The position numbers and the translations under genes are program-made. A model generated the notes under the pieces. The model did not search any database, was not told the origin of the DNA, and saw nothing but the letters and a program-made list of their open reading frames with translations. This document shows, piece after piece, positions 36,118-45,010 of a stretch of 64,000 nt of DNA. Source of the DNA: CAZUMW01 sp964621615 (lineage in GTDB: Bacteria; Desulfobacterota; WTBG01; CAIYCZ01; CAIRTM01); contig CAZUMW010000001.1 in the NCBI GenBank assembly GCA_964621615.1, positions 62,001-126,000 on the forward strand, in the 5' to 3' direction. Each line of letters starts with the position of its first letter. Position 1 is the first letter of the stretch.

Positions 36118-37129
36118 CAGTAGTGTCCGGTTAAAAGTTAAACAAAGTTAACTGTTTAGCCGAGCGGTTATTATTTTCCATAGGGGTAAAGTCACAAAAG
36201 GCCTGTAAAATGGGCATTTTGTGCAAAATGGTGACGCTTAAAATCTGTAGGATTTCATACATGCTTTGCTCTAATTTGAGTTCTTTTTTCATAATCGCAA
36301 CAAGCAGATATGTCGTGACGGCGATCCATATTTGGGTTTTCACCGCGTTTTCATCGGTGCCGTAAAACGTTTTGATGCGCAGATGTTGTTTGATCCATTT
36401 AAAAAACAGCTCAACCCGCCAGCGACAGCGATACAGTTCAGCAATCGTAGTGGCAGGTAAGATAAAATTGTTTGTAAGAAAAACAAATCGTCGGTTTTGT
36501 TCTGCATCCAAATAGCGGATTCGGCGCAGCGGTTCTGGATAGTCCCGCGAAGGGTAGTATGAAGTCAACACAATTCTTTGATCGCAGAGTATCCCTGCTG
36601 TTTTGTCTGCCGGTGCTGAGTACCGCCGGCGGAATTTGAGATTCCTTTTTGCCCGGACGATAAAAAATGCTTTGTTGCACTCGAAGCGGTACAGCCGGGC
36701 AAAGTCGGCATAGATACGCCAGTCGCGTTTGCAGTTTGCATCTGCCAGTGTGCTTTTGGCCGGCGTGCTTCTGATGCCCATATGATACAGCATCGGTTTG
36801 ACCGCTTTCAGACAGGTGATCAGATCGCGCATACTTTCCCGATAAGTTAATTGGGCAAAGGCCATATAGCGAAACTGATCCAGACATGAAAGAGATTTTA
36901 TTGCTTTGTCTCCGTTGTAGCGGTCCACACAGGTTTTGAAACGACGAAGGGGAAAATAATCCATGACCTGAGAGAAAATAGTCCTGCCGGTATGCATAAG
37001 CCAGTCCTCCTTTTGGGTCCTGGCTACAGGCTACTGTAAAATTGAAATCGATGCAGGTCATTTTTTCTTTTTTGTTAAGTAATATTAATCGGTTACAGAT
37101 ATTTTTCAAAATTTAACCGGACACTACTG
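36118..37129 (-). mobile_element. IS4-family insertion sequence, internally deleted
   Basis: 1012 bp, bounded by an 18-bp perfect terminal inverted repeat CAGTAGTGTCCGGTTAAA (36118-36135 and the complement at 37112-37129) and a 9-bp target duplication (36109-36117, 37130-37138). The intact ends show a clean single insertion. The transposase inside lacks about 100 residues, so a full element would be about 1.3 kb. It could still move if a related transposase works in trans. Confidence 0.88.
36131..36997 (-). pseudogene. IS4-family (DUF4372) transposase with in-frame internal deletion
   Basis: 288 residues; intact relatives have about 390. The N-terminal DUF4372 region (MHTGRTIFSQVMDY, SCLDQFRYMAFAQLTYRESMRD, RDWRIYADFA) joins directly to the late catalytic region (RLYRFECNKAFFIVRAK, LFFKWIKQHLRIKTF with the last acidic/YREK-type residues). 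The missing segment normally carries the first and second aspartates of the DDE triad, so the protein should be inactive. The junction reads GACTTTGCC (36697-36706), which matches both the ADFA and LDFA codons of intact relatives, so the loss probably arose by recombination between two short repeats. Confidence 0.8.
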
Positions 37130-37138
37130 GTATCATCA
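37130..37138. repeat. IS target-site duplication, right copy
   Basis: Exact match to GTATCATCA at 36109-36117. Confidence 0.75.
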
Positions 37139-37166
37139 AGAAAACGATACGGGTCAAAAAAAGGGG

Positions 37167-37590
37167 TCAGGATTGCTTATAACTCATGTGCAGTTTGGTT
37201 TCGATGTTCTTAATCCGTTTTTGAAGCTGGCTGTCTCTCGTGAGTCTTTCGCGGATGCGTGCAAGGATACTGCTGACACTGCTGTATGAGGCAATTGTAT
37301 ACAGACGTGCGATTTCTTCAAGCTTTAATCCGGCGTGTTTCCGTACCAGATATATCATTACATTTCCGGTATCATTGGTTATGCCGCGCCTGCTGCGGGA
37401 AAGCTACTCCGGACTTGTCATGAATTCGGCACACACCGCCTCCTGTATGCGGGATATATCCGGGGCAAGGCTTCTTGATTGGGGTATCTCCGGTTCTTTT
37501 TTTCGTGCATGAACTTTTCTTTTATGAAAGCCGCAAACGCGTCGCTGCCCAGAACAGCCGGCAGGTTTACAAATTGACGGCAGGGAGGAG
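37167..37590 (-). pseudogene. remnant of a REP-associated tyrosine transposase (RAYT)
   Basis: A 63-codon ORF (37167-37358) encodes IYLVRKHAGLKLEEIARLY, the DnaA-like C-terminal helix-turn-helix of Y1-type transposases. Reading further upstream on the minus strand recovers the middle of the protein (VNLPAVLGSDAFAAFIKEKF, then PQSRSLAPDI, then SRSRRGIT), but only by shifting frame once near 37490 and reading through TAG at 37404-37406. The N-terminal Y1 catalytic domain is absent. The copy is therefore dead. GGGTCAGGATTG lies just after it (about 37158-37175), and a diverged CCCCTTAATCCTG lies near 38050. Confidence 0.75.
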
Positions 37591-37592
37591 CA

Positions 37593-37943
37593 TCAGTTGT
37601 AGTGGGCGATGACCTTGTTCACTTTACCCTCGTCGTTGAAGAACATGGTCTCGACGGCCATCTTGCCCATAAACGATTTGTAGTACAGCGCGATGGAGGC
37701 CACGCCCTGCGTGACTTCCACCAATTCGAAAAGGAGATCGGGAACCTTCTGGAGTGCCGTGCTCCAGTACTGTCGGGCTGCGGCTTTCCCGTACACGGTT
37801 CCATCATCAATCCCCATCGAAACTTTGATCATTGGGGTGGTCACTTCCACATCATCGGCGTAGTGACTGAGTATCCGGTCAAGATCGTGCGAGTTCCACG
37901 CCTCGATCCATTCTGCCGCGATCTGGTTCGGGTCCGGCATCAT
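37593..37943 (-). CDS. NTF2-like / SnoaL-like fold protein
   Basis: 116 residues, RBS AGGGAG before tandem ATG codons. AAEWIEAWNSHDLDRILSHYADDVEV is the standard opening of the NTF2-like superfamily, and MFFNDEGKVNKVIAHYN the closing strands. These cone-fold proteins bind or isomerise small molecules; no catalytic residues point to one activity. It lies between a dead RAYT and the EndoQ gene and may have arrived by transfer with the patch. Confidence 0.8.
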   Translation of the reverse strand: MMPDPNQIAAEWIEAWNSHDLDRILSHYADDVEVTTPMIKVSMGIDDGTVYGKAAARQYWSTALQKVPDLLFELVEVTQGVASIALYYKSFMGKMAVETMFFNDEGKVNKVIAHYN

Positions 37944-38266
37944 GTCGTTTTCTCCCTGGCTCCAACGACGGCGTTTTCATATGCTATGCGTAACGGGAAT
38001 GCTATAGAGATAACATGCATGCGTCAAATAAACCCGTGAGTCAAGAGCAACCCCTTGACCCCTTAATCCTGTCCGACATTGATTTATGATGTTTGCAGAT
38101 CAGACATCAATCATGACAGAGAAAAAGCAAAGCAGCTGAAACTGAGATATACGGTTTAAACTTCTCTAACCGGTTGAGGCCTTGCTGAGAAAAGTGCGAA
38201 AGATTTTTGACACTACCAGGGCAGGGTGGAATAGTGTTTTTGCAGCGTGAGGATGCCTCGGTGTCT
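37944..38266. other. 323-bp intergenic region at the right edge of the accessory patch
   Basis: It contains CCCCTTGACCCCTTAATCCTG near 38035-38056, similar in reverse to GGGTCAGGATTG beside the RAYT remnant. No gene or terminator supported; a minus-strand ORF here continues into the EndoQ frame shadow. Confidence 0.4.
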
Positions 38267-39559
38267 TCAGGAACAGGCTTTAAACAGAGACAGCTGCTTT
38301 GTGGGGCGCTCGCCGGGGTTGAAAATTCTGACTGAGCCGTATACGCCGTCATAGCCGGGCTGCATAGTAATGTTGCCTGCACGAATTTTCCCCAGGGCCT
38401 CGGCAAGGAGATCATGGCCGGCGGCGCGAAGATCGGCAAGCGGACAGTGACGAAGAATGAAAAGCTCGCTGCCGAAGTGCTCAAGAAGCCGGTAACAGGT
38501 GTTTGCAACCCGTTTGCTTGCAGGGCCGACACCGATAACCTCTGCGATAACTTCCTCAAGCGGAATGAGGCTTTCAAAATCAAAGGCCTGCGGCGGGCGG
38601 AAGCCGTGATCGCGGTCTGCAAGCGCCAGCACCCGGTTCAGAACCCCGACGGTAATTTTCCGGCCGCACACCGGGCAGCGGCCCTCGTGTGCCGCTGTTT
38701 GCTCGGGAGTGAAGCACTGGCTGCAGGGGCGGTGTCCGTCGTAATGGTATTTCCCTTCCTCCGGGAAAAACTCAAGCGTTCCCTTAAATCCGCTTCTGTC
38801 CTTTTCGCGCAGCACGCGCATCATTTCATGATATGACAGCTCGCAGGAAAAAATATTCGCCTCGCGGGCGAGCTTTCGGGGGGAGTGTGCATCGGAGTTT
38901 GACACCAGAACAAAATCGTCAAGGCCCGACAGCATCCAGTTCATGGGCGGGTCTGATGAAAGCCCGGTTTCAAGGGCAAAAATATGCGGGGTCATATCCT
39001 CAAAGCATTCCTGGATGCTGTCAAATCCGCTTGCAGCCCCCAGAACCGAAAAATGCGGCGTCCAGATATGGGCTGGAATGAAAACATTTTCCGGGGATGC
39101 CTCAAGGGCCATTTCAAGAAGGCGCTTACAGTCAAGCCCCAGTATCGGGCGGCCGTCGGAGGATATGTTGCCAATCTGCTGGAGCGCTGCGCTCAATCGT
39201 CCCGCGGCGGCAAAGTCGGGGCACAGAATAAGGCTGTGCACTTTTCTGGTTCTGTCCGCCTTTTTGTAAATGGTACTTATTTCAACGCTCAGGATAAAGC
39301 GGACCGGCGAAGAGCACGAATCGGGCACGGACAATCCGGATTCTTCACGAAACTTTTTTTTAAGCCTGAACAGGCCAGGCTCGGCCGGTTCTAGCTTCTC
39401 CTCCAGCACGGCAAACCAGCGGGGATGAGTGAAATCCCCCGACCCCAGGACCGTGATACCTTTCAGCTGGGCCCAGTCATGCAGTGCGGGCAGGGTCATC
39501 TGTTTGCTGGTTGCACGGGAAAAGGGTGAATGAATATGCAGATCTGCAATAAAGTCCAT
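38267..39559 (-). CDS. EndoQ-like PHP-domain endonuclease
   Basis: 430 residues from the ATG at 39557-39559; the longer frame adds 52 residues unlike any family member. MDFIADLHIHSPFSR is the PHP motif 1 (HxH), GSGDFTHPRW motif 2, and further H/D residues (SNSDAHSP) complete the metal site. A four-cysteine zinc ribbon (CSQCFTPEQ..CPVCGRK, about 300-340) and a C-terminal helix-hairpin-helix-like region (VIGVGPASKRV) match endonuclease Q, which cleaves DNA 5' of deaminated bases and abasic sites. Known mostly from archaea and some bacteria. It is divergent from the CBS genes. Confidence 0.85.
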   Translation of the reverse strand: MDFIADLHIHSPFSRATSKQMTLPALHDWAQLKGITVLGSGDFTHPRWFAVLEEKLEPAEPGLFRLKKKFREESGLSVPDSCSSPVRFILSVEISTIYKKADRTRKVHSLILCPDFAAAGRLSAALQQIGNISSDGRPILGLDCKRLLEMALEASPENVFIPAHIWTPHFSVLGAASGFDSIQECFEDMTPHIFALETGLSSDPPMNWMLSGLDDFVLVSNSDAHSPRKLAREANIFSCELSYHEMMRVLREKDRSGFKGTLEFFPEEGKYHYDGHRPCSQCFTPEQTAAHEGRCPVCGRKITVGVLNRVLALADRDHGFRPPQAFDFESLIPLEEVIAEVIGVGPASKRVANTCYRLLEHFGSELFILRHCPLADLRAAGHDLLAEALGKIRAGNITMQPGYDGVYGSVRIFNPGERPTKQLSLFKACS

Positions 39560-39668
39560 GCCGGGAGCCCTTGAGGCATACAGAAAATATGTGTGTATAC
39601 AGATGCGGCAGCGTTTAAAAACCTTACCACACAACCGGGGGCGGTTACAGCAAAATATCCGGTTTTTA

Positions 39669-39697
39669 TTGACTTGCCCGTTAAAAAAGGCTATTAG
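39669..39697 (+). promoter_or_regulatory. putative sigma70 promoter of the DUF21-CBS pair
   Basis: TTGACT (39669-39674), 17-base spacer, TATTAG (39692-39697). About 150 bases upstream of the first DUF21-CBS ATG. Confidence 0.45.
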
Positions 39698-39847
39698 ATT
39701 AAACGAAACAACCATAGTGCCTGGAAAATCGGCTAGTGCCTTTTTATTATTATAAATGAGCGATTCTGATCAAAAACCCCCCGGGTTACCCTCCTTTTTG
39801 CGTAACCGCTTCCCGGCGAATAAAACCCCTTTACCCGTACAAAACCG

Positions 39848-40888
39848 ATGGATTATATAAAGCTCTGCGCTATTGTTTTTTTGCTGCTGCTGTCAGGTTT
39901 CTTTTCGTCGTCTGAAACCGCTTTTTTCTCGCTTAACAAAATCATGTTTCGGCGCCGCAAGCTCAGGAAAGACCCGGCGTTCAGCACTATCGTTACGCTT
40001 CTGAAAAATCCGGGCACCTTTCTCACTACTGTGCTTATCGGCAATGAAATCGTCAATATTTCTATCAGCGTGGTAACGGCGGCCCTGGTGTATGCCCTTG
40101 CAAAAGACAGCTTTTCCGGCACAGCGCTGCCCTTTATTTCCATGGCGGTTACCGTGCCGGTGCTGCTCATTTTCGGGGAAATCATCCCCAAGACCATAGC
40201 GGTCAATTTTCCTGAGCGGATCGCCCGCATAAACTCTTTTGTGCTGTATCCGTTTTCGCGGGCCATTACGCCTCTGCGCATGGTGCTCAACGCCGCGGCA
40301 AAAGTGTTTATACGGCTGTTTGTGAAGGACCCGACGCTGCAGCCGGTCGATACCGTGCATATCGATGAGGACATGTTCAAATCCATTGTGGACATCGGCC
40401 GCAAGGAGGGAATAATCGAACCGGGCGAGCGGGATCTTATCTACCGGGTGTTCCGCCTTGACGATATCGCGCTGTCGCAAATAATGACCCCCAGAGAGGA
40501 AATTGCAGCGATTCCGCTGGTAAGCACCGAGCAGGCTGTGCGCACAATTCTGGAGGAAAAAAAGTATTCACGGTATCCGGTCTATGACACAACCCTTGAC
40601 AATATAGTGGGCTTCATTCATGCAAAATCGCTTCTGAAACAGACGGTGAACGCACAGGCGGATAAAAAGTTTTCTCTTGCATCGCTGCTGCGAACCCCCG
40701 CCTTTATTCAGGAAACCGGCAATGCGCTGTCTGCGTTTCTCCAGCTGAAGCGCAACAAAACCCACATTGCCATTGTAACCGACGGCAGAGGCATTACTGC
40801 CGGCATCATTACCATGGAAGATATTCTGGAGGAACTTTTCGGCGATATCAGGGATGAGACCGACATGGAGGACGAGGGCCATGTTTGA
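39848..40888 (+). CDS. DUF21-CBS membrane protein (CNNM/CorB-like), short form
   Basis: 346 residues. The N-terminal DUF21 membrane domain (about 1-190: LLLLSGFFSSSETAFFSL, NPGTFLTTVLIGNEIVN, IFGEIIPKTIA) has the pattern of the CNNM/CorB magnesium-transport family, followed by a CBS pair (about 205-330: IMTPREEIAAIPL, GIITMEDILEELFGDI) that normally binds ATP or AMP. The usual C-terminal CorC_HlyC domain is absent; the protein ends soon after the CBS pair. It overlaps the next, full-length paralogue by 8 bases, so the two may work as a pair. Confidence 0.85.
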   Translation: MDYIKLCAIVFLLLLSGFFSSSETAFFSLNKIMFRRRKLRKDPAFSTIVTLLKNPGTFLTTVLIGNEIVNISISVVTAALVYALAKDSFSGTALPFISMAVTVPVLLIFGEIIPKTIAVNFPERIARINSFVLYPFSRAITPLRMVLNAAAKVFIRLFVKDPTLQPVDTVHIDEDMFKSIVDIGRKEGIIEPGERDLIYRVFRLDDIALSQIMTPREEIAAIPLVSTEQAVRTILEEKKYSRYPVYDTTLDNIVGFIHAKSLLKQTVNAQADKKFSLASLLRTPAFIQETGNALSAFLQLKRNKTHIAIVTDGRGITAGIITMEDILEELFGDIRDETDMEDEGHV

Positions 40889-42164
40889 GCTGATTGCCGG
40901 CGCTGCCGTTATTGTTGTCTGTTTAATCTGTGAGGCGTTTTTCTCGGGAACCGAAACCGCAATGGTTTCCCTTGACCGCTCACAGGTCAAAGCCCGCGCG
41001 CAGCAGGGCTCGCGAAGCGCGGCAATGATACAGGCGGTCCTGGAGACCCCAGAGCGCTTTTTTTCAACAACGCTTCTGGGGACGAATATGGTGGCGGTTC
41101 TTAGCAATGCTGTTGCAACCGTGATGGTTATCAGCCTGCTCGGGGTGCGCTATCAATACCTGACCATTCTTATTATGAGTCCGCTGATTCTTCTTTTCGG
41201 AGAGGTGGTCCCCAAAACGGTGTTCCGCTATCATGCGGTAACGGTTACTCATTACATTATTTATCCCTTCCGGGTTATATCTGCGCTGTTTTTCCCGTTT
41301 GTGGTCGTTCTGTCGGGGGTGACGCGCCTGTTTATCCGCACATTCGGCCTTGACCGGTCACAGCTAAACCCGTACACCACGCGTGAGGATCTGGAAAATT
41401 ATCTCAGCATGTGGCATATAAACGGCCGGCTGAAATCGGCTGAGAAAAAAATGGTCGAGCGGATATTTGATTTTGCCGAGACCTGTGCACGGGATATCAT
41501 GGTCCCGCTTATCAATATTTCGGCAGTCGAGCAAAGCGAGGGAATCGATACCGCGATCGAGGCGGTGCAGAGCGGGGGGCACTCCCGCATTCCGGTGTAT
41601 GATGACGAGGCCTACAACATCGTCGGCATCGTACACGCATTCGATGTGCTAGTTGCGTCACAGCAGGCGGTGACGCTCAGGGACATTATGCGGCCGGCAA
41701 GCTACGTGCCCGATTCCATGCCGGTTGTCGAGCTTCTTAAGCAGATGCGCACCGGCGGCATAAGTATGGCAGTGGTGGTGAATGAATACGGGGGCACCAC
41801 GGGCATCGTTACCCTTGAGGATATTCTTGAGGAGGTAGTGGGGGAAATATACGATGAGTACGATGTCGAAGAGCACATGCTGGTGAAGCTGGATAAAAAT
41901 AAATATATGGTTAACGGCCGCATGGAAATCGATGAGCTTAACGACAAGCTGCACCTTGACCTTCCCAAGGACAATTATGAAACCGTGGCGGGGTTTTTGC
42001 TCAAGCATATTGAGCGGATTCCCGCTATCGGCGAGAGCTATCAGGCGGGGCCGGTCAGGTTTTTCATCAAGCTTGCCGACAGGCGATCGATAAAGCAGGT
42101 GGTCATAACCATAGCCGAAGCGGCAGAGGACCATCAGCATGTAAACGGCCGCTCCGGATCGTGA
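40881..42164 (+). CDS. DUF21-CBS-CorC membrane protein (CNNM/CorB family)
   Basis: 427 residues from the ATG at 40881 (RBS GAGGG). DUF21 membrane domain (LICEAFFSGTETAMVSL, LFGEVVPKTVF), CBS pair (DIMVPLINISAV, GIVTLEDILEEVVGEIYDEYD), and a C-terminal CorC_HlyC domain (YMVNGRMEIDELND, YETVAGFLLKHIERIP). This is the complete architecture of the family that moves or helps move divalent cations such as Mg2+ or Co2+. The overlap with the short paralogue implies coupled translation and possibly a heteromeric complex. Confidence 0.88.
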   Translation: MFELIAGAAVIVVCLICEAFFSGTETAMVSLDRSQVKARAQQGSRSAAMIQAVLETPERFFSTTLLGTNMVAVLSNAVATVMVISLLGVRYQYLTILIMSPLILLFGEVVPKTVFRYHAVTVTHYIIYPFRVISALFFPFVVVLSGVTRLFIRTFGLDRSQLNPYTTREDLENYLSMWHINGRLKSAEKKMVERIFDFAETCARDIMVPLINISAVEQSEGIDTAIEAVQSGGHSRIPVYDDEAYNIVGIVHAFDVLVASQQAVTLRDIMRPASYVPDSMPVVELLKQMRTGGISMAVVVNEYGGTTGIVTLEDILEEVVGEIYDEYDVEEHMLVKLDKNKYMVNGRMEIDELNDKLHLDLPKDNYETVAGFLLKHIERIPAIGESYQAGPVRFFIKLADRRSIKQVVITIAEAAEDHQHVNGRSGS

Positions 42165-42212
42165 CAGGCGCGGGCGCCGCGTTTTGCAGGGGTGCGGCAA
42201 GCGGCAGACCGG

Positions 42213-42680
42213 TTATTTTTTTGTACGCTTGAGGTGTGCGGAAATAAGGCTTTCGAAGCTGCTCCGAAGCTCCGGGTCCTTAATCGGGACGCTGCTCGCC
42301 TGGACAAACGCGAGCTCCTGTTCAGTGAGATGCGCGCGCCCGGGAGCAGCCGGCACTGCGTCGGGCATGTGCCCCGGCTTGAACCGTATATCCCGTATCG
42401 GCTCGTCCTCGGCCCTCAGGGCGTTTATGCTCTCGAGAATATGCTTTTTCATAAACTGCAGCTCCTGCATCCACACAGCGCTTGAAACATACACTGTCAG
42501 GCACCCCCTGTGAATCGAACCCGGCCGCGTGTGGCGTGAGATTTTTTCGCCGACCGCTTTCCGCCACAGCCCGGCTGCTGGGGGCAGGGCTGCCGCTTTG
42601 CGCTGACTGCCCGCGTCAAATTTCTGCAGCGTGTTTTTTATAATTGATTTTATGTCAACCAGGCCGGAGTCGTCCGTCAT
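42213..42680 (-). CDS. DciA-like protein (DUF721)
   Basis: 155 residues. SIIKNTLQKF, WRKAVGEKISRHTRPGSI and GCLTVYVSSAVWMQELQFMKKHIL match the DUF721 domain, and IRDIRFKPG follows as in DciA, the helicase-loader family of bacteria without DnaC. A role in loading DnaB is inferred from family only. It converges with the CBS operon and diverges from the sodium symporter. Confidence 0.8.
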   Translation of the reverse strand: MTDDSGLVDIKSIIKNTLQKFDAGSQRKAAALPPAAGLWRKAVGEKISRHTRPGSIHRGCLTVYVSSAVWMQELQFMKKHILESINALRAEDEPIRDIRFKPGHMPDAVPAAPGRAHLTEQELAFVQASSVPIKDPELRSSFESLISAHLKRTKK

Positions 42681-42770
42681 CGGTAAGGATGGTTTTCCCT
42701 ATTTTGATGTTCACGATTTATAATTATCCGTATTGTATCATATCCGCCGCTGCCGGGAAAAATTGTTTTC

Positions 42771-42798
42771 TTGACATGAGTCGGATTAATTTTATAAA
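42771..42798 (+). promoter_or_regulatory. sigma70-like promoter of the sodium symporter
   Basis: TTGACA (42771-42776), 16-base spacer, TATAAA (42793-42798); a near-consensus pair about 70 bases before the ATG. Confidence 0.6.
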
Positions 42799-42867
42799 TG
42801 TAAGGTTTAATCGTTTGTTTCCCGGAAGGCTGACATTGCCGCCTTCCCCCGCAACTCAGGATTTGTT

Positions 42868-44220
42868 ATGGCACCACCTAAAGGAATACAGCAGCGGGAG
42901 CACTGGGCGAGCAAGCTGGGTTTTGTGCTGGCGGCAGCCGGCTCGGCGCTTGGCCTCGGCAATATATGGCGCTTTCCCTATAAGGCGGGTCAGTACGGCG
43001 GGGGCGCTTTTGTTGCGGCCTATATAATTGCCGTGTTCATTATCGGTGTCCCCATTATGATGGCCGAGTTTATCATCGGCCGAAGCGCGCAAAAAAATCC
43101 GGTCGGCGCATTCCGCGAGCTGCGCGACAGCAGGTACTGGCCGCTTGTGGGGTGGCTGGGCGTTGCGACCGGGTTTATCATTCTTTCCTACTACAGTATT
43201 GCCGGCGGCTGGATTCTCAGGTACGTTTTTATCTCCTGTGCCTCCGGCTTTGCGCAGGGATCGGCAACCGCTAACTTCGAGCTTTTCCTGGGAAACCCGT
43301 GGCAGCAGGTGCTGTGGCACGGGCTTTTTATGCTCATTAATATTTTTATCGTACGTGGCGGCATAAGCTCGGGCATAGAGAAGTGGAGCAAGATACTGCT
43401 GCCGTCTTTGCTGGTTATTCTGCTCGTTCTTATGGTGAATTCGCTTACAACGCCGGGGGCGGCGGAAGGTCTCAGGTTTTTGCTGTATCCTGATTTTTCA
43501 AACCTCACGCGCACGGGGCTTCTTGAAGCGCTGGGCCATGCGTTTTTTTCGCTCAGCCTCGGGATGGGCGCCATGCTCACGTACGGAAGCTATCTGGACA
43601 AAAACACCAACATCTCGACGTCATCGCTTGAAATAGTAATCCTGAATACCTTTTACGCTATTATGGCAGGGCTGATGATTTTCCCGATTGTATTTACCTA
43701 TGGGGTAGCACCCGATGCGGGGCCGGGTCTCTTTTTTGTAACGCTGCCGGAGGTGTTTGCCCGGATGCCTGCAGGCCGCGTGGTCGGGCTGCTGTTTTTT
43801 GTGCTGGTAGCATTTGCCGCCATTACCTCTGCTATATCGCTGCTTGAAGTGGTGGTGTCCTATTTCATCGACGAGCTCGGCTGGTCGCGAAAAAGGGCGG
43901 ACTACACAATGGGGGGCGTTATTTTTGTTATCGGCATTCCGTCGGCCCTGTCTTTCAACGTATGGAGCGGCTTCAAGATTTACGGAAAAGTTATTTTCGA
44001 TCAGCTTGATATGCTTGCGTCAAATGTTATGCTTCCCGTCGGCGGCCTTTTAATTGCCATATTTGCCGGCTGGATTTTGACGCACGGCGAAAAGGAGGCG
44101 GAAATAAAACGCGTGGAAAACGCGTTTCACTTTTATGACATCTGGCATGTCCTGGTAAAGTATGTAACCCCCGTTGCGCTCCTCATTGTGCTGCTGTATA
44201 CCCTGGGAATCATCAGCTAA
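42868..44220 (+). CDS. neurotransmitter:sodium symporter family transporter
   Basis: 450 residues, 11-12 hydrophobic helices. The opening WASKLGFVLAAAGSALGLGNIWRFPY is the SNF signature of helix 1, which holds the sodium and substrate sites; the second half has SLSLGMGAMLTYGSY (helix 6) and a conserved TSAISLLEV segment. LeuT-fold symporters import amino acids with sodium. Substrate unknown. It stands alone with its own promoter. Confidence 0.92.
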   Translation: MAPPKGIQQREHWASKLGFVLAAAGSALGLGNIWRFPYKAGQYGGGAFVAAYIIAVFIIGVPIMMAEFIIGRSAQKNPVGAFRELRDSRYWPLVGWLGVATGFIILSYYSIAGGWILRYVFISCASGFAQGSATANFELFLGNPWQQVLWHGLFMLINIFIVRGGISSGIEKWSKILLPSLLVILLVLMVNSLTTPGAAEGLRFLLYPDFSNLTRTGLLEALGHAFFSLSLGMGAMLTYGSYLDKNTNISTSSLEIVILNTFYAIMAGLMIFPIVFTYGVAPDAGPGLFFVTLPEVFARMPAGRVVGLLFFVLVAFAAITSAISLLEVVVSYFIDELGWSRKRADYTMGGVIFVIGIPSALSFNVWSGFKIYGKVIFDQLDMLASNVMLPVGGLLIAIFAGWILTHGEKEAEIKRVENAFHFYDIWHVLVKYVTPVALLIVLLYTLGIIS

Positions 44221-44287
44221 AGCAGCTGCCCCCATCTCTGCCTGTAATGAAACGTTTTCGGCACCGTCTGAAACGATGCAGCCTGAT

Positions 44288-44995
44288 TCACCCCGCAGCT
44301 TTTTCAGCCGCTACAATAAACCCGTTTGTTTTGTTTCCGTGCCAGCTGGTGAATGTGCTGCGGCCGAAGTGCCTGATGATAAAGGAGCCGGAAAGCAGCG
44401 CGCGGACTTCCTGTTCGGTATAGTGGCGGGCACGGTAAAGCGCCGGTGAGCCCGGTGTGCCGTCACGGGTTACTATAAAGGTTCCGTACTCCCCGGTGCG
44501 GCGTGCATCGCGGCGATAGCGCTCTCGATATTGGGGGTTTTCTTCGGTGCGGCCAAACACCGCAAGATACAGAATGCCGCCCGGCACCAGAATGCGGCGG
44601 GCCTCGCGGATTGCCTGTATGCGTTCCTCAGGCTCATGAAGCGCTGTCAGAAACGCCTGCATGATGCAGCAGTCAAACACGCTGCTTTTGAAGGGAGCCC
44701 GGCTGCCGGCTGCAGCGATGAAGCAGGCAGCGGCGCACCGGTGCTGTGCGCTGCGCTGCAGAAGCAAGGCGTTGATATCGCAGCCGTAAGCCGCATACCC
44801 GGACCTGCGCAGCACCGCTACTGTATTGCCGCACCCGCAGCCGCAATCGAGCACGCGCGCCCCTGGCGGCACAAAGCGGAAAAAGATACTGTCAAGGCTC
44901 AGCGTTGAGGGGGTTGCGCCCGGCGGAAATGTTTTCCAGGGGTTCGGGCGTTCCCCGGAGGGGTGTGATGTTTTGCTCTGAGGCCTGTTTTTCAT
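44288..44995 (-). CDS. class I SAM-dependent methyltransferase (UbiE/Methyltransf_11-like)
   Basis: 235 residues. VLDCGCGCGNTVAVLR is the SAM-binding loop, YGCDINALLLQ the acidic end of strand 2, and FDCCIMQAFLTALHEPEER the strand 4/motif II region. A flanking IREARRILVPGGILYLAVFG strand 5 is typical of Methyltransf_11. Substrate unknown. It starts 15 bases after the response-regulator stop, so the two form an operon; a methyltransferase acting in the same signalling output is possible but not shown. Confidence 0.8.
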   Translation of the reverse strand: MKNRPQSKTSHPSGERPNPWKTFPPGATPSTLSLDSIFFRFVPPGARVLDCGCGCGNTVAVLRRSGYAAYGCDINALLLQRSAQHRCAAACFIAAAGSRAPFKSSVFDCCIMQAFLTALHEPEERIQAIREARRILVPGGILYLAVFGRTEENPQYRERYRRDARRTGEYGTFIVTRDGTPGSPALYRARHYTEQEVRALLSGSFIIRHFGRSTFTSWHGNKTNGFIVAAEKAAG

Positions 44996-45010
44996 TCCGG
45001 GTTTGCAGGG

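Noticed and set aside
38107..38622. 171-codon minus-strand ORF overlapping the EndoQ-like gene
   Set aside because: Out-of-frame shadow of the EndoQ gene without family pattern.
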